NCBI GenBank assembly: GCA_016630905.1
Contig: WBMQ01000013.1
Coordinates: forward strand, 992,001-1,056,000
Direction of reading: 5' to 3'
Source of the DNA: Capillidium heterosporum
Lineage: Eukaryota; Entomophthoromycota; Entomophthoromycetes; Entomophthorales; Capillidiaceae
Length of the DNA: 64,000 bases
Under the pieces are notes generated by a model. That model was given only the letters and a program-made list of their open reading frames with translations. It did not search any database and had not been told where the DNA came from. Below are positions 25,830-39,311 of this stretch, in pieces (the stretch's first letter is position 1; every line of letters begins with the position of its first letter). A program made the translations under genes and the position numbers.

Positions 25830-26503
25830 ATGATCTACAACCTGTACATTTTCGATCGGAGATGCGAATGCTGCTACTACATAGAGTTCCAAAATCGTGC
25901 CAACTACACGTCAACTGGAGGATTGAAGTCAGGTAGCCACTACGACTACTTTGCTTGGCCCGAGTCTTCCTTGGAAACCAACATTAAGACCACCAGTTAC
26001 TACCTACCCCCCAACTTCTCGGAAGGTGAATTTTTGGAACGTAGCAAGTTGGTTTATGGTGTTGTTTTTTCCCTTAAAACCTTTGCCAACAAACTGGCTG
26101 GTCCATTAGAGTAAGTATTTAAATATATTATTTTATACATGTATATCTTTTTACTAACAGTTTACTGTTTCTATAAAGAGATGGCTTTTTAACCTTCAAG
26201 ACGAACCACTACAAGCTCCACTACTTTGAAACACTAACTGGCCTAAGGTTCATAACGATGACTGACCCTAATTCTACCAGTATGAAAGAAAATTTACAAT
26301 TTGTCTTCAGCTCATTATATACCGACTACATCTTGAAGAATCCACTCTCCTCTATAAATGTTCAAGAGAGTTTGGTTGGAGACCTGCATGAAAAGAATAA
26401 CGACTTTGAAATGGAAACTAAAGGCCACCAGTGGTTCTTCAACAACCAGTTGTTTACTACCAACTTGGTCAAGTTTCTATCCCAGCTGCCTAACTTCAAC
26501 TAA
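25830..26503 (+). CDS. BET5: TRAPP complex subunit BET5/TRAPPC1
   Basis: Two exons, 25830-26110 and 26179-26503. The start MIYNLYIFDRRCECCYYIEF is the family's first beta strands. KLVYGVVFSLKTFANKL is the central helix, and the second exon opens DGFLTFKTNHYKLHYFETLT and ends LKNPL then FTTNLVKFLSQLPNF. This is the longin-like TRAPPC1 fold at slightly more than the usual length: a Ser/Tyr-rich insert (ANYTSTGGLKSGSHYDYF) sits where fungal orthologs also carry extra residues. TRAPP is the exchange factor for Ypt1/Rab1 in ER-Golgi traffic. The intron is 68 nt and GT-AG. The gene is convergent with CTF8, 74 nt away. Confidence 0.9.
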
Positions 26504-26577
26504 TAAACTTTTTATACTAAAGATTACAATAAAAATATGTGCATATATTTAAAGAGATATAAAATGAAAAAGCTTTT

Positions 26578-26952
26578 TTATTCCCTATAAACAATATTAA
26601 CCGGTCTTGAAACGAACTGCAGCTTCCACTTGAATACCGCTTTGGCTTCGTACTCTAAACTTTTCCCCTTGGGTTTGTAGATGTAAGCTAAAGGTTTTTT
26701 AAGCTGTACAACTTGACCTTCCAACAGATGGTTTCCAACCTTTATACGGGGTTTAGTGTTCAAGTTGAAATCCCAATCTAGTAGCCCAACTTCTCTACCC
26801 AACAAGGAATTACCAAAGCTCTTGGTGTCTTCACTATTTAACTCTACAGTACCTTGAAATTCAATTAATAAGAAGTTGTTTTTGGCTAGGCCTTCTATCC
26901 GAGCTACTTGTTGGTGTGGGTTGGTGCCTTCTACTATTGTTAACTTTACCAT
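26578..26952 (-). CDS. CTF8: Chromosome transmission fidelity protein 8 (alternative clamp loader subunit)
   Basis: Single exon, 124 residues, a usual length for the family. Key pieces are FLLIEFQGTVEL, GLLDWDFN, KPRIKVGNHLLEGQVVQLKK and PLAYIYKPK. The GNHLLEGxVVxLKKP block is the Ctf8 signature. Ctf8 pairs with Dcc1 and Ctf18 in the RFC-like complex that loads PCNA and supports sister chromatid cohesion. ATG at 26952 opens directly on the conserved beta strand. Convergent with BET5. Confidence 0.85.
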   Translation of the reverse strand: MVKLTIVEGTNPHQQVARIEGLAKNNFLLIEFQGTVELNSEDTKSFGNSLLGREVGLLDWDFNLNTKPRIKVGNHLLEGQVVQLKKPLAYIYKPKGKSLEYEAKAVFKWKLQFVSRPVNIVYRE

Positions 26953-29154
26953 ACTTTTTGTTGGCTGTCTATTGTCTTGGCTCTTGGTTATAAGTTTAGT
27001 TGGGTTTGAGCATTCTTTGAATGATTAGTGAAGTTGAAATTTTCGGATATTTCTATTGAATACACTCAGAGTGATTTCTCGATATTCTACCCCAAAGGTG
27101 TAAAATGTTAGGCTAATAAAATAAACTCAGTTTTAGTATTATTGGTTATTCAAGACTACTAAAACTAGTATCTCTATCCTTTAAGACTAAGATAGAAATT
27201 CTGGGGGTAAAACTGAAATCTAATTAAATCAGTTGAGATACAAACTTATTTGCCCATGAAGAAGGGAAAGCTTTCCTACATAAAAACTAGATATATTTTG
27301 TTAGTCTGTATTTAACTGACAACTTCCTTTTACTCTTTCTATAATTACCAGTTCCATAATAGTGAGCAAAAACTAATGATATACGACTGATAAATATGTG
27401 CAGAGTAAAGCTAAAGCTCGATTCAAACATTACCTTTCATCACCTTGACTTGATAAAATGTAAGCTAGATGAACCACAGTTCTTTTGACTTTCTACATTT
27501 AAACTGTATTGTATTTAGCTTTGAATACTTGGAACCAGTTACCCAATGCTTTATAGTATGTTTATCGATTACCTTAGAATTATATTGAATAGCTTTCGCT
27601 ACTTTATTATCAAAATATTCTTAAAGTTAGGATGGAGTAATACGAAATCCACTCTTAGATTCAAGCTAAATTGTATTTTACATTTGAAATGTGTACGACA
27701 ATTTTAGAAAGGCTACCAAACCAATACGTATGAGAGAATTATTAATTGTTGCCTTGCCTAGACCGTAGATTCTTTATACTTTGACAGTAACCCAATCCCT
27801 CAAAGTATTCTCACCTATATACACTAATTTGAACCAGCGATCACAACTAAGCCCAGCTCAACTGTGGTCTACAGATTAAACCCATAAAGGCACTTTGATC
27901 TAGACTCGCTTTAACACAGCAGTCTAAGTCTAACCGAATGACTTGTACGCAAAGGTGCCGCAACTTTGCCGCTATTCCAAAATGATTTCATTAAGTTATT
28001 GAGAACTTGCAATGGCACTGTGGCGCTGAATGGAATATAGTAAGTAGAAGGATCAGGGAAGTTTCCCAGGACTAACTAGTTTGAAATCAGCGATACTTTG
28101 GAAGGAAATTTAAATGGCTTGTAGTCCAAAACTGAAAATATCGAATCAGGATGACATTTCAGTATATATGTTCGATTTTATATTGGTAAAAGCCACTGCC
28201 TATATATCATTCTTTTGCTCAGCTTCGAAACTCTTGTTGTACAGATGATAATCCCAAGTTAAGCTATTGTAAACTAGATACTTTAAAACCAAGATTAGTA
28301 AATAGTATACCTTTAGAAATTCTTCAACTTCTATAATACATCGTCACCAGTTGCCACCTGTACCTTTACATCACATTCCATATCCTTAAAATGTTCCTTT
28401 TCGCTATAGGCATATTTAATTCGAATTATTACTGTGCCCAACTATAGTGTATACTTGACTAATGTAAAGGCTTAATCAAAGTAGCTATTTACATTTGGTA
28501 TATGAAGTTTATCAGAACCAAGATTTGTATAAAAGTAGTGGATCTCTAATAAAAAATGTATTGTGACTCCTCTACAAAAAATCTATGCTATGCTTCTGTT
28601 GATCGATATATCTAAACTAAAATATATAGTTTATTGGTAACGGGTATCTCTGAAATATTCCTATGTGAAAATTTTATATCTAGGTATATCGCTATTTGCT
28701 TAAGATTCTTATTCTCAGGTATTTTATAGCCATTGGATACAAGCAAAAGCAAAGTAATTGGATAAATCCAAGAAATTGTCATATAGATATATATTTGATT
28801 GATTGAGCTAATGGGAAAGGTATCTTTATTGACCAGTCCACAAATAAGAAAATACCTTAAATTAGTTGGTGATGCTTCAAATATTCTGGGACCCAATCCA
28901 TACCTCACTAATTAAGCACAAGGTTAGCAAAAAACTTAATGGACTAGTTTAAAAGTAATAAGTGGCTATCAGGGACCGATCCAATACAGGTTTCCAAAGT
29001 CTATTTCAAAGAGGTATATATCGAACAGAATAAATCCCTGGCTAGCTACGTTATACTATGTCGCATAACATGGGTCTGAGATATTTAAAATGAAATGAGA
29101 TAATTATCTCACCGGCTGATCAGGTACCTTTGCACATGTATATCTGAAAATGTG
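26953..29154. other. Gene-free AT-rich region, about 2.2 kb
   Basis: No gene supported. A stretch near 27900-28030 is less AT-rich than its surroundings and may be old coding sequence, and 28612-28908 (-) is open, but neither shows a recognisable family. Confidence 0.35.
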
Positions 29155-29163
29155 TATATAAGG
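29155..29163 (+). promoter_or_regulatory. TATA box of AA11 LPMO 2
   Basis: TATATAAGG about 140 nt upstream of the LPMO 2 start codon. The paralog at 8950 has the same core (TATATAAG) but closer to its ATG. Confidence 0.45.
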
Positions 29164-29296
29164 GTAAGATTATAGCTGTAATATCGCTATCAAATTTCAG
29201 TGAACGCCCTCAAACTCCAACTATATTACTTTGATTGATTCAAGCTAATATTCCTAAACTTCACTCAACTGTTCTCCCATATCCCTCACCTACAAA

Positions 29297-30232
29297 ATGA
29301 AGTACTCAACGACTAGCCTAGTAATTATTTCCACTTTGGTAAGTTCCATCTACTCGCACATGGCTCTAGTTGAGCCAGCTCCCAGACGCTCCCCTCGTCA
29401 CCCTGGTTACAAGGAGCCCCAGTACGACTACGATTTGCTATCCCCCCTCGGTGGTAAGTTCAGTTTCCCCTGCCGTGGAGCTGCCCCTGGCCCTATCTAC
29501 AAAAAGTACCAAGCTGGATCCAAATTAGACGTCAGCATGACGGGATCGGCCAAGCACCAAGGTGGTCACTGCCAGTTCTCTATTTCCTACGACAACCAGA
29601 ACTTTGTAAGTTTGAAGACTGTCTATGGGAACTGCATTTCAGCCAGTACCAACTATCAAATTGATTTACCTAGCAACTTACCCGGTGGTAAAGCTACCTT
29701 CGCTTGGACTTGGTTGAATAGGGAGGGAAACCGTGAGTTCTACATGAATTGTGTAGATATCGAGATCGTCAACACTACTGGAGCTAACAAGTTTAGTGGC
29801 AAAAAGATGTTGGTAGGTAACTTGATGGGTGGCCCTCACTTCCCAGAAGGCTTCAGCAACGACTACGGTAAGGAATACTTTGAAAACCAACCCGTCATCT
29901 CCATTGGTCCTGACGGTACTCAAGTTGACCCTCAGCCTCAGCCCAAACCTCAACCTAGTGCCAGTTCCAAGCCAATTGTCAAACCTACTCCTACCCCTAC
30001 TCCTACTCCTGGACCTAAACCTCAACCTAGCCAAAGTAAAACTGGGTCCAAACCTATTCCATCCCAGCCTACCAACGATGATTTACCACCAGCCAAGGAC
30101 TGTATCGATGGGAACATGTACTGCATGGATAAAGGCACTATCGCCATGTGTTTTAGAAAGCAGTACTATCCTAACCGCTGCGCCGATGGTACTAAGTGTT
30201 TAGGTAAGCAGGGGAATGTACAGTGTGTCTAA
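29297..30232 (+). CDS. AA11-like lytic polysaccharide monooxygenase with C-terminal Cys-rich domain
   Basis: Single exon, 311 residues. The signal peptide 1-20 (ending SSIYS) leaves His21 at the mature N-terminus (HMALVEPAPRR). The second copper His is in SAKHQGGHCQFSISYDNQNF, and the Tyr block is FAWTWLNREGNREFYMNC. A Pro/Gln/Lys/Thr-rich linker with PTP repeats (about 215-265) leads to a six-Cys C-terminal domain (DCIDGNMYC, CADGTKC, NVQC) homologous to that of the LPMO at 8950. In that gene the domain is richer in aromatic and Asn residues. Function by family is oxidative chitin cleavage in the extracellular space. It shares layout and intronless structure with its paralog, so the pair arose by duplication; a third, broken copy lies 0.9 kb downstream on the other strand. 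Confidence 0.9.
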   Translation: MKYSTTSLVIISTLVSSIYSHMALVEPAPRRSPRHPGYKEPQYDYDLLSPLGGKFSFPCRGAAPGPIYKKYQAGSKLDVSMTGSAKHQGGHCQFSISYDNQNFVSLKTVYGNCISASTNYQIDLPSNLPGGKATFAWTWLNREGNREFYMNCVDIEIVNTTGANKFSGKKMLVGNLMGGPHFPEGFSNDYGKEYFENQPVISIGPDGTQVDPQPQPKPQPSASSKPIVKPTPTPTPTPGPKPQPSQSKTGSKPIPSQPTNDDLPPAKDCIDGNMYCMDKGTIAMCFRKQYYPNRCADGTKCLGKQGNVQCV

Positions 30233-31130
30233 ACTACCATTTTAGTTTTAAATTGTATTTGTATAGGATTTGATATCCCATGCATATAATACTAATAAAA
30301 ATATGGTTTAGCTATAGATTTTTAGCAAGTTTATCAATGATATTTTGAAAGTAATTGTAAGATTAGAACAGTTGAACTATTTTTATAAAACAATGAAACT
30401 ACTAATAGAAAGCTATTGACTTATAAGTTAAATTTTTTCTTTTATATATCATTTTTTTCTAGTGACCTCCCTTTCTTTAACTTAAGTATTGTTGTTGATT
30501 TTATATCTATCAGAGTCAACCAGATGGAAAAGCTTTAGATCAAGATTTTATAACCTCATTTTTAGCTTCACAAATTGTGGACTCAATAATTTATATATAT
30601 GTATATTATCTTTTTATTGACTGAAACCTAATTGTGTGGTGGATTATATAAAGATTGCGAAAACTCTGGTTCAAAATTTTAAGCAGATCGAGGGTCAATA
30701 TATATTATATTCGATTTGAAGCTTTGGCATTAAATTTAAGGTATAGCTATGTGGGTTCAGAAATATATAAACTATATGTATTGAGATAGAAAAGGTAGAT
30801 TTTGATAAATTTGATGAATATATATATCTAAAATTTACGGAACTTGAGAGTGACTGGGATTAAACCACCTTCAAGTAACGAATCTTTAATGACTATTCTC
30901 GGATTTGATAGTATAAAATATTGTATCAGGTAGCTCTATGAAACAGATATGCTTATTTGAGATATATAGTATACTTTACACTTTTAAAATTTGGCCTATT
31001 ATTCTATCAATACTGCTTCCAATAATTTTATAATGAAGATTTCACGACTTTAGGTTAAACACCATTTTGTACAATGATAGATTTATATATGATACAAAAG
31101 AAAGCACTGACTTTTTCTCATAATACTATA
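30233..31130. other. Gene-free AT-rich region
   Basis: About 0.9 kb, very AT-rich, between LPMO 2 and the LPMO pseudogene. No gene seen. Confidence 0.4.
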
Positions 31131-31740
31131 GACTCCAATTTTTGTTGTAAAATTCAAGAAGCACAGGATTGTAGTTGACATTAGTGTTCAATATCTTAAG
31201 ATCCATTGACTTATCTCCATTCTCGTCACCTTTGATGGTAATGTCAACATAATTCATGTAGAAGCTTCATTTTTCTTCCCTAAAAACCTAATTTCAGACA
31301 AAGATCACTTAACTTTTAGATGCGTCCTCAGGTATGTGAGCCTTATATTTTAAAGAGCTGGAAATGCAATCATTGAACACCAACTTCAAGGCTACGAAGT
31401 TCTGATTGTTGTGAGATACTGCACTGGAAGTGCCTGCTTTGCGAAAAAATATACCGCTGATGACGATGTTGCTATTAAAAACAAGCTTTGTAAGTTTAGT
31501 AGATGGAATCAACTGAAGCATCACAATGTAAGTATTTCAGAGTACCATCTAGCAGTAAACACATGATTGGGTCTATTTTGGAGGATAGGTACTTGGGGTG
31601 TAAGCTGGAGCGTAGGGGCCTTAGGATATTAAGGAGCATGTGGCCAAAGATACTTGAAAGCAATGGTGGAGAAATAGTTAAGAAAATCAGCATTGTGCTT
31701 GAGAGTTTAATGTAACTGGTTGAAGGCATATCGGAAATTA
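31131..31740 (-). pseudogene. Broken AA11 LPMO copy
   Basis: Relic of the same family as the genes at 8950 and 29297, read in several frames. The signal peptide and mature start survive as LTISPPLLSSIFGHMLL with the first His, followed by LRPLRSSLHPKY where the paralog has PAPRRSPRHPGY. After a stop, another frame gives SHNNQNFVALKLVFNDCISS, matching SYDNQNFVSLKTVYGNCISA in LPMO 2, and then FYMNYVDITI (Cys of the NREFYMNC block lost). The second copper His block HQGGHCQ is gone. Linker and C-terminal domain are missing or unrecognisable. Non-functional as an enzyme. Confidence 0.85.
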
Positions 31741-32709
31741 GACATATCTTTAATTTAAAGTATAAAGGCATCTTCTTGTATGCCTTCATCCTTCGTTTTG
31801 TATTAACATTTGATAAATTGCAGTATCAGCAAAGTGTTCTATACGTGAAAATGTGTAAACTAGCACTATGCTATATAGTTGATATTGTCGAATCAAGGAT
31901 GTGGTAAAACTAAATAAACGGTGAGTAGGTATATTTTCCAAGAATATATCTTAGAAATAAATGAAATACAGATTCTAAAGGTTTTTAATGAGAAACAAAG
32001 GATGCTCTAAAAATATATGAAATTGAAGAGGTGTCAGAGTCGGAAAGTGGATTGCAGTTAGGAAAATGTACTGCCGGTTAGCCGAACTGAGTATCTATTC
32101 ATAGAAAACAGATCAAGTTATAAGCAAATAGAAATTTAATGGCTTTGCCACATGTATATTTCGCTATTTCCAAGCTATATAAATTGGTAGCAAATTGCAA
32201 TTATATTCCCATTATAAAGTTAATATTATAATGAAACCTCAGAAATATATGGGCTCCAAGTACAATTGAGATATACATCTACGTACCATAGAGGTATCGG
32301 AGGACAATTGACATGTGAATATTGAATTTCAACTTCCGAAACTTTGGACGGTAAGGGCTGCGGTAGTATCGGGCACCAATACCCCGTACAAGAATTATAG
32401 ATTCGAGTTCATTATGAACTTTCCATTAAATTCAACTGTCCAATTAGGTGTTCGAATAGTTAAAGTCCAGTGAAAGTAAATGGCCAAAAAGGCAAAAATT
32501 ATGAGGTTACCTTCAGTAAAATAAAGAACCACCCAAAGTACGTGGGTCGGTGAATAGCATTAAATAGCATTTTTAACCCAGCACAGGCAAAGCTATAAGA
32601 TAGATACCATCGTGTACAATTAAACCACTAAAAAGAAATAGTATTTAACGTAGATGAGTGTACCCAACTTTAAGTTTTCTTTAGCTAGTTAAATTAACTT
32701 TTTCAAGAC
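31741..32709. other. Gene-free AT-rich region
   Basis: About 1 kb upstream of the FARAT-like gene. No gene or clear element recognised. Confidence 0.4.
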
Positions 32710-35700
32710 ATGGTCACCAACTTCCCACTACCGACCTCATTCTTGCAGGGCAAAAGCGTACTGTTGACTGGATCAACCGGGTTCGTAGGTAAAGCGATAC
32801 TCGAACTCATGTTAAGGGACCACTACCCCCACATTAAGAAGATATACTGTCTAATCCGAGGCAAAAAAGGAATTTCGTTGAACGAGCGATTGAAAGATGT
32901 CATGAACAACCGAATATTCAACGTTTTGAAAGATAGGCTGGGCTCTCAATTTTCAACTTTGGAGTCAAAGCTGGTAGCCGTTGAGGGCGACATTGCTTTC
33001 GAAGGGTTAGGTATATCGCAAGCCGACCGAAGTATGTTGACTAAGGAGATTCAATACGTCATCCACTGTGCTGCCACTGTCGACTTCAATGAGCGATTGG
33101 ACCGATCACTAACCTTAAATACTTTGGGTACCGACCAGCTTCTGGATCTCTGTGATGAGTGCGAGGATTTTGTCGGCTTTGTACATATTTCTACGGCTTA
33201 CGTCAACAGCAACCGTAAGGAGAACCAGATATACGAGCGTATCTACCCGATGGTGTTTGGAGAACCCAGCCAGCTTGTGGAACAAATCCGAAGGATGGAC
33301 TTGGATCGCATTGAATCTTTCACCAAGGAAGTTACTGCCGTCTACCCCAATACCTATACCTTTACAAAATCTTTGGCTGAAAACCTGCTAATAAATCGAG
33401 CCGAAGCGATGCGAGTTCGAGAGATAAAGACTGGCCGACCAGCCTGGTCCTTGGCTATTGTTCGACCTACCGTCGTAACCTCAACTGCGGTGGATCCGTT
33501 GCCGGGATGGGTAGATGGAGTAGCTGCTGCCAACGCCATAGCGATGTACATCGGCTTAGGGGTTCTGGATTCAACACCAGGTCAAATCACCAACGTCTTG
33601 GATCTTGTCCCGGTAGACTATTTGGCCAACATGGCGATACGAGCCTGTGCTGAATTCAAGCCTCCAGGTATCCTATTTGACCTACCTTTCGCCGACCAAA
33701 CGCGTAAAGTCCGTACTCTCAAGGAGAATCTAGGTATTGACGGAGATGACAAAATCTACCCCAAGATCTATCACGCCGCCTCGTCAGGGTTGAACCCCAT
33801 CACCTGGAAGAAGTTCGGTGGGGACGTCGTCGAGGCTTGGAAAAAGCTACCCCCTCTCAAATCCAACGTCTTTCCACCACATTTCAATAAACCAACAGAC
33901 GAGGTAGAGCACCAAACTGCTGTATATTTGAAGCAGTGTCAGCTCCGCGCCCTATCTAAGATGACCAAGGTCAGCGATACCGCCAAATCGATTAAGATCG
34001 AGAAGTTGGCCCCCAAGTTGGAGTTCCTGTTTCACTGCTTCCAGCACTTCATGCGTAACAGCTGGACCTTCCGGGCCGACCAGGTCATCAAATTGGAGGC
34101 TCAACAATCAGACAGAACCGACGTTATTAGTAGTCAATTTACTTCTTCAGCCTTGGCCCGCATGCCTTGGCAGAACTATGTCAATTTCTTTGTCTACGGT
34201 ATGCACTACTTTGTCCTTAACGAAGATCCGGCGATAAGACTGCCGATGCTGGAGGGTTGGGATAAAGTTGTACATTGTGGTGGATCACAGCCCAAATTTG
34301 ACGCCATTGAACTGGGCAACTTATCACCCCCCATAGACAAGACGCAGATCAACGAGGTACGAGAAAATTTTTTGAATGACGATTTCGTCAAATCGCTACT
34401 CGATAATAACAAGGTAGCCGAGGCGTTGAAGGATGTATTCGAAGTGGAACGGATGATGCCAGTCAAATCATTCGAAAAGGAGAGTCTGTGGATCAGCCAA
34501 CGAGCCCCTCCTATCTACTGCAATCGAGGTAAAGCACTCAAACTCAAGGATCGCCTCACCAACAAAAGCAAAGTCATTTATCTGCCCACTCACTTTAGTA
34601 ACTTGGACTTTGCGGTACTTTGCCATGCCCTCAACCATTACCAACTACCGCTACCTGCCTTAGCCGTCGAAGGAGTAGATCGAATTCTAGGCTATAAGTT
34701 GGAGAAAGACCAGCTCAATGGGAAAAGTTTGTTTAAAAATCTCAACGATATTGACCTCAAACGATGTCTCAACCTTGCCTACACTTTTAATCTGCTAAAG
34801 TCGACGTCAGTAGCTATATTTTTGGATGACCGACCTGACCACCCTAGCTTCGGTCCTATGGTGACCGATCCCATCCCCAACCCTGTCGAAGGATTCTTGG
34901 ACGGGAATTTATCCAAAGCTTTCAAGGATCTTTTAGAACCGCTGATCCATCTCCTCTCCAAATCCAACTTGGATCTGAGCGAGTACCTGTTGGTCCCTGT
35001 CAGCTTGAGTTATGACGCATCTATGGACCTCGACCACATCGTCGCCCAGAAGTTAGGTTTAAGGAATTCTAAGGTAGCACCTGCCTTGTGTAGTAAGGGT
35101 CGCATCCACTTGGCCTTTGGTAATGTCATAGATATCCAATCCCTTTTGAAGCAAACCGAACTCCTCCGAACTTTGAACTTGAATGACCATACGCTAACCC
35201 ATCCCAGCTACATGTTCCGTAGCTTGCAGCTGCAATCCAGTATAGTATCCCCAGTAAGTTTGGTGGCAATCATTCTCAGTGGTTTCCGTAGGATAGGCGG
35301 CATTAGATTCGAACATGCCCGTACACTATTATCACAGATGCGATCCACTGTTATAAACTTGGGTTACAACTTGGATTGGGGTGAAGAGGATTCTACTGCC
35401 GTCCTAACCTTCGCCTTGGAAGTCATTGGTAAACCTACAGTTGAAATTAAGCTCGATGAGGACAACAACACCAAGGCTAAATATATCTACCTCGAAGTCG
35501 ATCCAGTCAACTGTTTGAAACTACAGACTTTTATCGACCCCATCAAGCATATATTTGCTGGAAGAGCTCTGTGGCTGGCTGCATTCCTCAAAGTCAAGAC
35601 CGAATTGGCTGAGGTAGCGTTACCAAACCTAGCTCAGATAGAATCTGCTTTTGACCTAGCTAAACTTGTTGCTACCCCTCACTTCCCACAGATCGCCGTA

Positions 35701-36486
35701 TTGGGTGTAGACTTTGCGACGTTGACCAAGCAATTCGTCAAGGACGAAGTCATTCAGATCATCGACCTTGGCGATTCGGATGCTGTTATCATGAACACAG
35801 ACTCAGTACAGCAGGATATCGCCCAATGTGAAGCCAGTCTCTTCCACAAGGTCCTCGACGCTACTTGGGTTACCAGCTGCCTTATCGAAACTTTACCCAG
35901 TATGGATGCTATAGCCATTCCCCAGCTTGTCCAGCTAGTTCAAACCAACCTACTGGAATGCTTCAAGTTCAAAGTCAGCTGGTACCCCGAAGCCATCGAC
36001 AAAACCACTATCATGCGTGTAATCACCGTCCTAACTCAAATCGGTCTCATAAAGCTGACGGCTACCAATTCAAAGATAACGCTATCGCCCAATCAAGCCG
36101 ACTTTACTAAGTTGAATTCAAGTTTAGACAAGTACTGTAAGAAGGGTGTTGAGCTCCCCAGCTTCCAAAGCTGTAGCCGAAGATTTAGTTTAGCATTGGA
36201 GTCGTTCAGAACCGCCACCGTGCCACGTCACCCTACCCTGCATCCCGAACTAGTTACTAGAACTAAGTTGGAAACTATAAACGAGAATTCTCCAAGTACT
36301 AATTTAAATGTCAGAGATGGCGATGCGCTTAGTTTTACGGCAGCGTTCGTTAAAGGCTTGCTAGACCGGATCCAGGATCAACAGGTGAATGATGATGAGG
36401 ATATAAGATCGGCTATGTTCGACAGCAAGCACCTTAAAGTTACCGAAAGGGCTGGAAAGCGAGGCTCCGTAATTATTACTAAATAA
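32710..36486 (+). CDS. Fatty acyl-CoA reductase fused to a GPAT/DHAPAT-type acyltransferase (FARAT-like)
   Basis: Single exon, 1258 residues. Residues about 10-330 are a Rossmann reductase: VLLTGSTGFVGKAILELML (NADPH loop), HCAATVDFNERL, VHISTAYVNSNR and the catalytic YTFTK near residue 218, with a sterile-type C-terminal part to about 500. Residues about 590-960 are a glycerophosphate-type acyltransferase: HFSNLD fits HX4D near residue 626, followed by IFLDDRPDHP in the motif III position and YLLVPVSLSYD in the motif IV position. The tail contains FIDPIKHIFAGRALWLAAFL, as in GPAT C-termini. By family, the first half makes fatty alcohol from acyl-CoA and the second acylates DHAP, the two precursors of ether lipids; such FARAT fusions are known from ciliates. 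Localisation is probably peroxisomal, but no clear targeting signal was seen. Unlike most neighbours it has no intron. Confidence 0.85.
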   Translation: MVTNFPLPTSFLQGKSVLLTGSTGFVGKAILELMLRDHYPHIKKIYCLIRGKKGISLNERLKDVMNNRIFNVLKDRLGSQFSTLESKLVAVEGDIAFEGLGISQADRSMLTKEIQYVIHCAATVDFNERLDRSLTLNTLGTDQLLDLCDECEDFVGFVHISTAYVNSNRKENQIYERIYPMVFGEPSQLVEQIRRMDLDRIESFTKEVTAVYPNTYTFTKSLAENLLINRAEAMRVREIKTGRPAWSLAIVRPTVVTSTAVDPLPGWVDGVAAANAIAMYIGLGVLDSTPGQITNVLDLVPVDYLANMAIRACAEFKPPGILFDLPFADQTRKVRTLKENLGIDGDDKIYPKIYHAASSGLNPITWKKFGGDVVEAWKKLPPLKSNVFPPHFNKPTDEVEHQTAVYLKQCQLRALSKMTKVSDTAKSIKIEKLAPKLEFLFHCFQHFMRNSWTFRADQVIKLEAQQSDRTDVISSQFTSSALARMPWQNYVNFFVYGMHYFVLNEDPAIRLPMLEGWDKVVHCGGSQPKFDAIELGNLSPPIDKTQINEVRENFLNDDFVKSLLDNNKVAEALKDVFEVERMMPVKSFEKESLWISQRAPPIYCNRGKALKLKDRLTNKSKVIYLPTHFSNLDFAVLCHALNHYQLPLPALAVEGVDRILGYKLEKDQLNGKSLFKNLNDIDLKRCLNLAYTFNLLKSTSVAIFLDDRPDHPSFGPMVTDPIPNPVEGFLDGNLSKAFKDLLEPLIHLLSKSNLDLSEYLLVPVSLSYDASMDLDHIVAQKLGLRNSKVAPALCSKGRIHLAFGNVIDIQSLLKQTELLRTLNLNDHTLTHPSYMFRSLQLQSSIVSPVSLVAIILSGFRRIGGIRFEHARTLLSQMRSTVINLGYNLDWGEEDSTAVLTFALEVIGKPTVEIKLDEDNNTKAKYIYLEVDPVNCLKLQTFIDPIKHIFAGRALWLAAFLKVKTELAEVALPNLAQIESAFDLAKLVATPHFPQIAVLGVDFATLTKQFVKDEVIQIIDLGDSDAVIMNTDSVQQDIAQCEASLFHKVLDATWVTSCLIETLPSMDAIAIPQLVQLVQTNLLECFKFKVSWYPEAIDKTTIMRVITVLTQIGLIKLTATNSKITLSPNQADFTKLNSSLDKYCKKGVELPSFQSCSRRFSLALESFRTATVPRHPTLHPELVTRTKLETINENSPSTNLNVRDGDALSFTAAFVKGLLDRIQDQQVNDDEDIRSAMFDSKHLKVTERAGKRGSVIITK

Positions 36487-36858
36487 AATTTATATTGCAT
36501 ATAGTACAAGGTTTTTCTCATTTGGTATATCGTTTTTAATATTTCCAAGCACTATACTATTGAATTGAATTGAATTTTTCTGATCAATATAAGCATTCTT
36601 CAGCTTTATAAACCAAATATAAATGAGCTTTGTTATGCAAGATTAAGGCTAGTTATTGGATATCCTCCTTTTAGTCCAATAACTAGCTTCAATATTGCTT
36701 AACGGTTTATGTTAACCAAACAGGTTTTTCAAATTTGAACACCTGTACAGATGCTGTTTTGCAAGCCTATTGATTTATAATCCACAGCCTATTAGCCTAA
36801 ACCTGTATCTCAACCAAATAACCATCACTCGATCTCAAAACCTAGAAAATATATCTTA
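36487..36858. other. Intergenic spacer
   Basis: AT-rich spacer between FARAT-like and SelO genes, both on the plus strand. It contains an imperfect inverted pair around 36650-36700 (GCTAGTTATTGGA and TCCAATAACTAGC) that could fold as a hairpin in a 3' end or terminator region. Confidence 0.45.
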
Positions 36859-39027
<2,169 letters not shown>

Positions 39028-39311
39028 TAGTAGCATCTAATAAACTACTTATAGTCTTTAGTAGCACTATTTTATTACAAAGCCATATATATGGTAAGTT
39101 GATATACTATAGGTAGTTGGGACTACATTTAAAAACTAGAGTTGAATTTTACTGATCTATTCGAAACATTTGATTGTCTGGGATTATAGTCTAGGCTTCT
39201 ATTCAGCTTTAAATATTCAAACAGATAATAGAAGCGATAAGGATATTTTAATTAATTTGCATACAGGCAACTATACATATATTCAGACTAAAGAAGTAAC
39301 ATCTCATAAAT

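Noticed and set aside
29678-30203. Alternative-frame open stretches on both strands over LPMO 2
   Set aside because: Shadows of the Pro/Thr-rich linker of the real gene.
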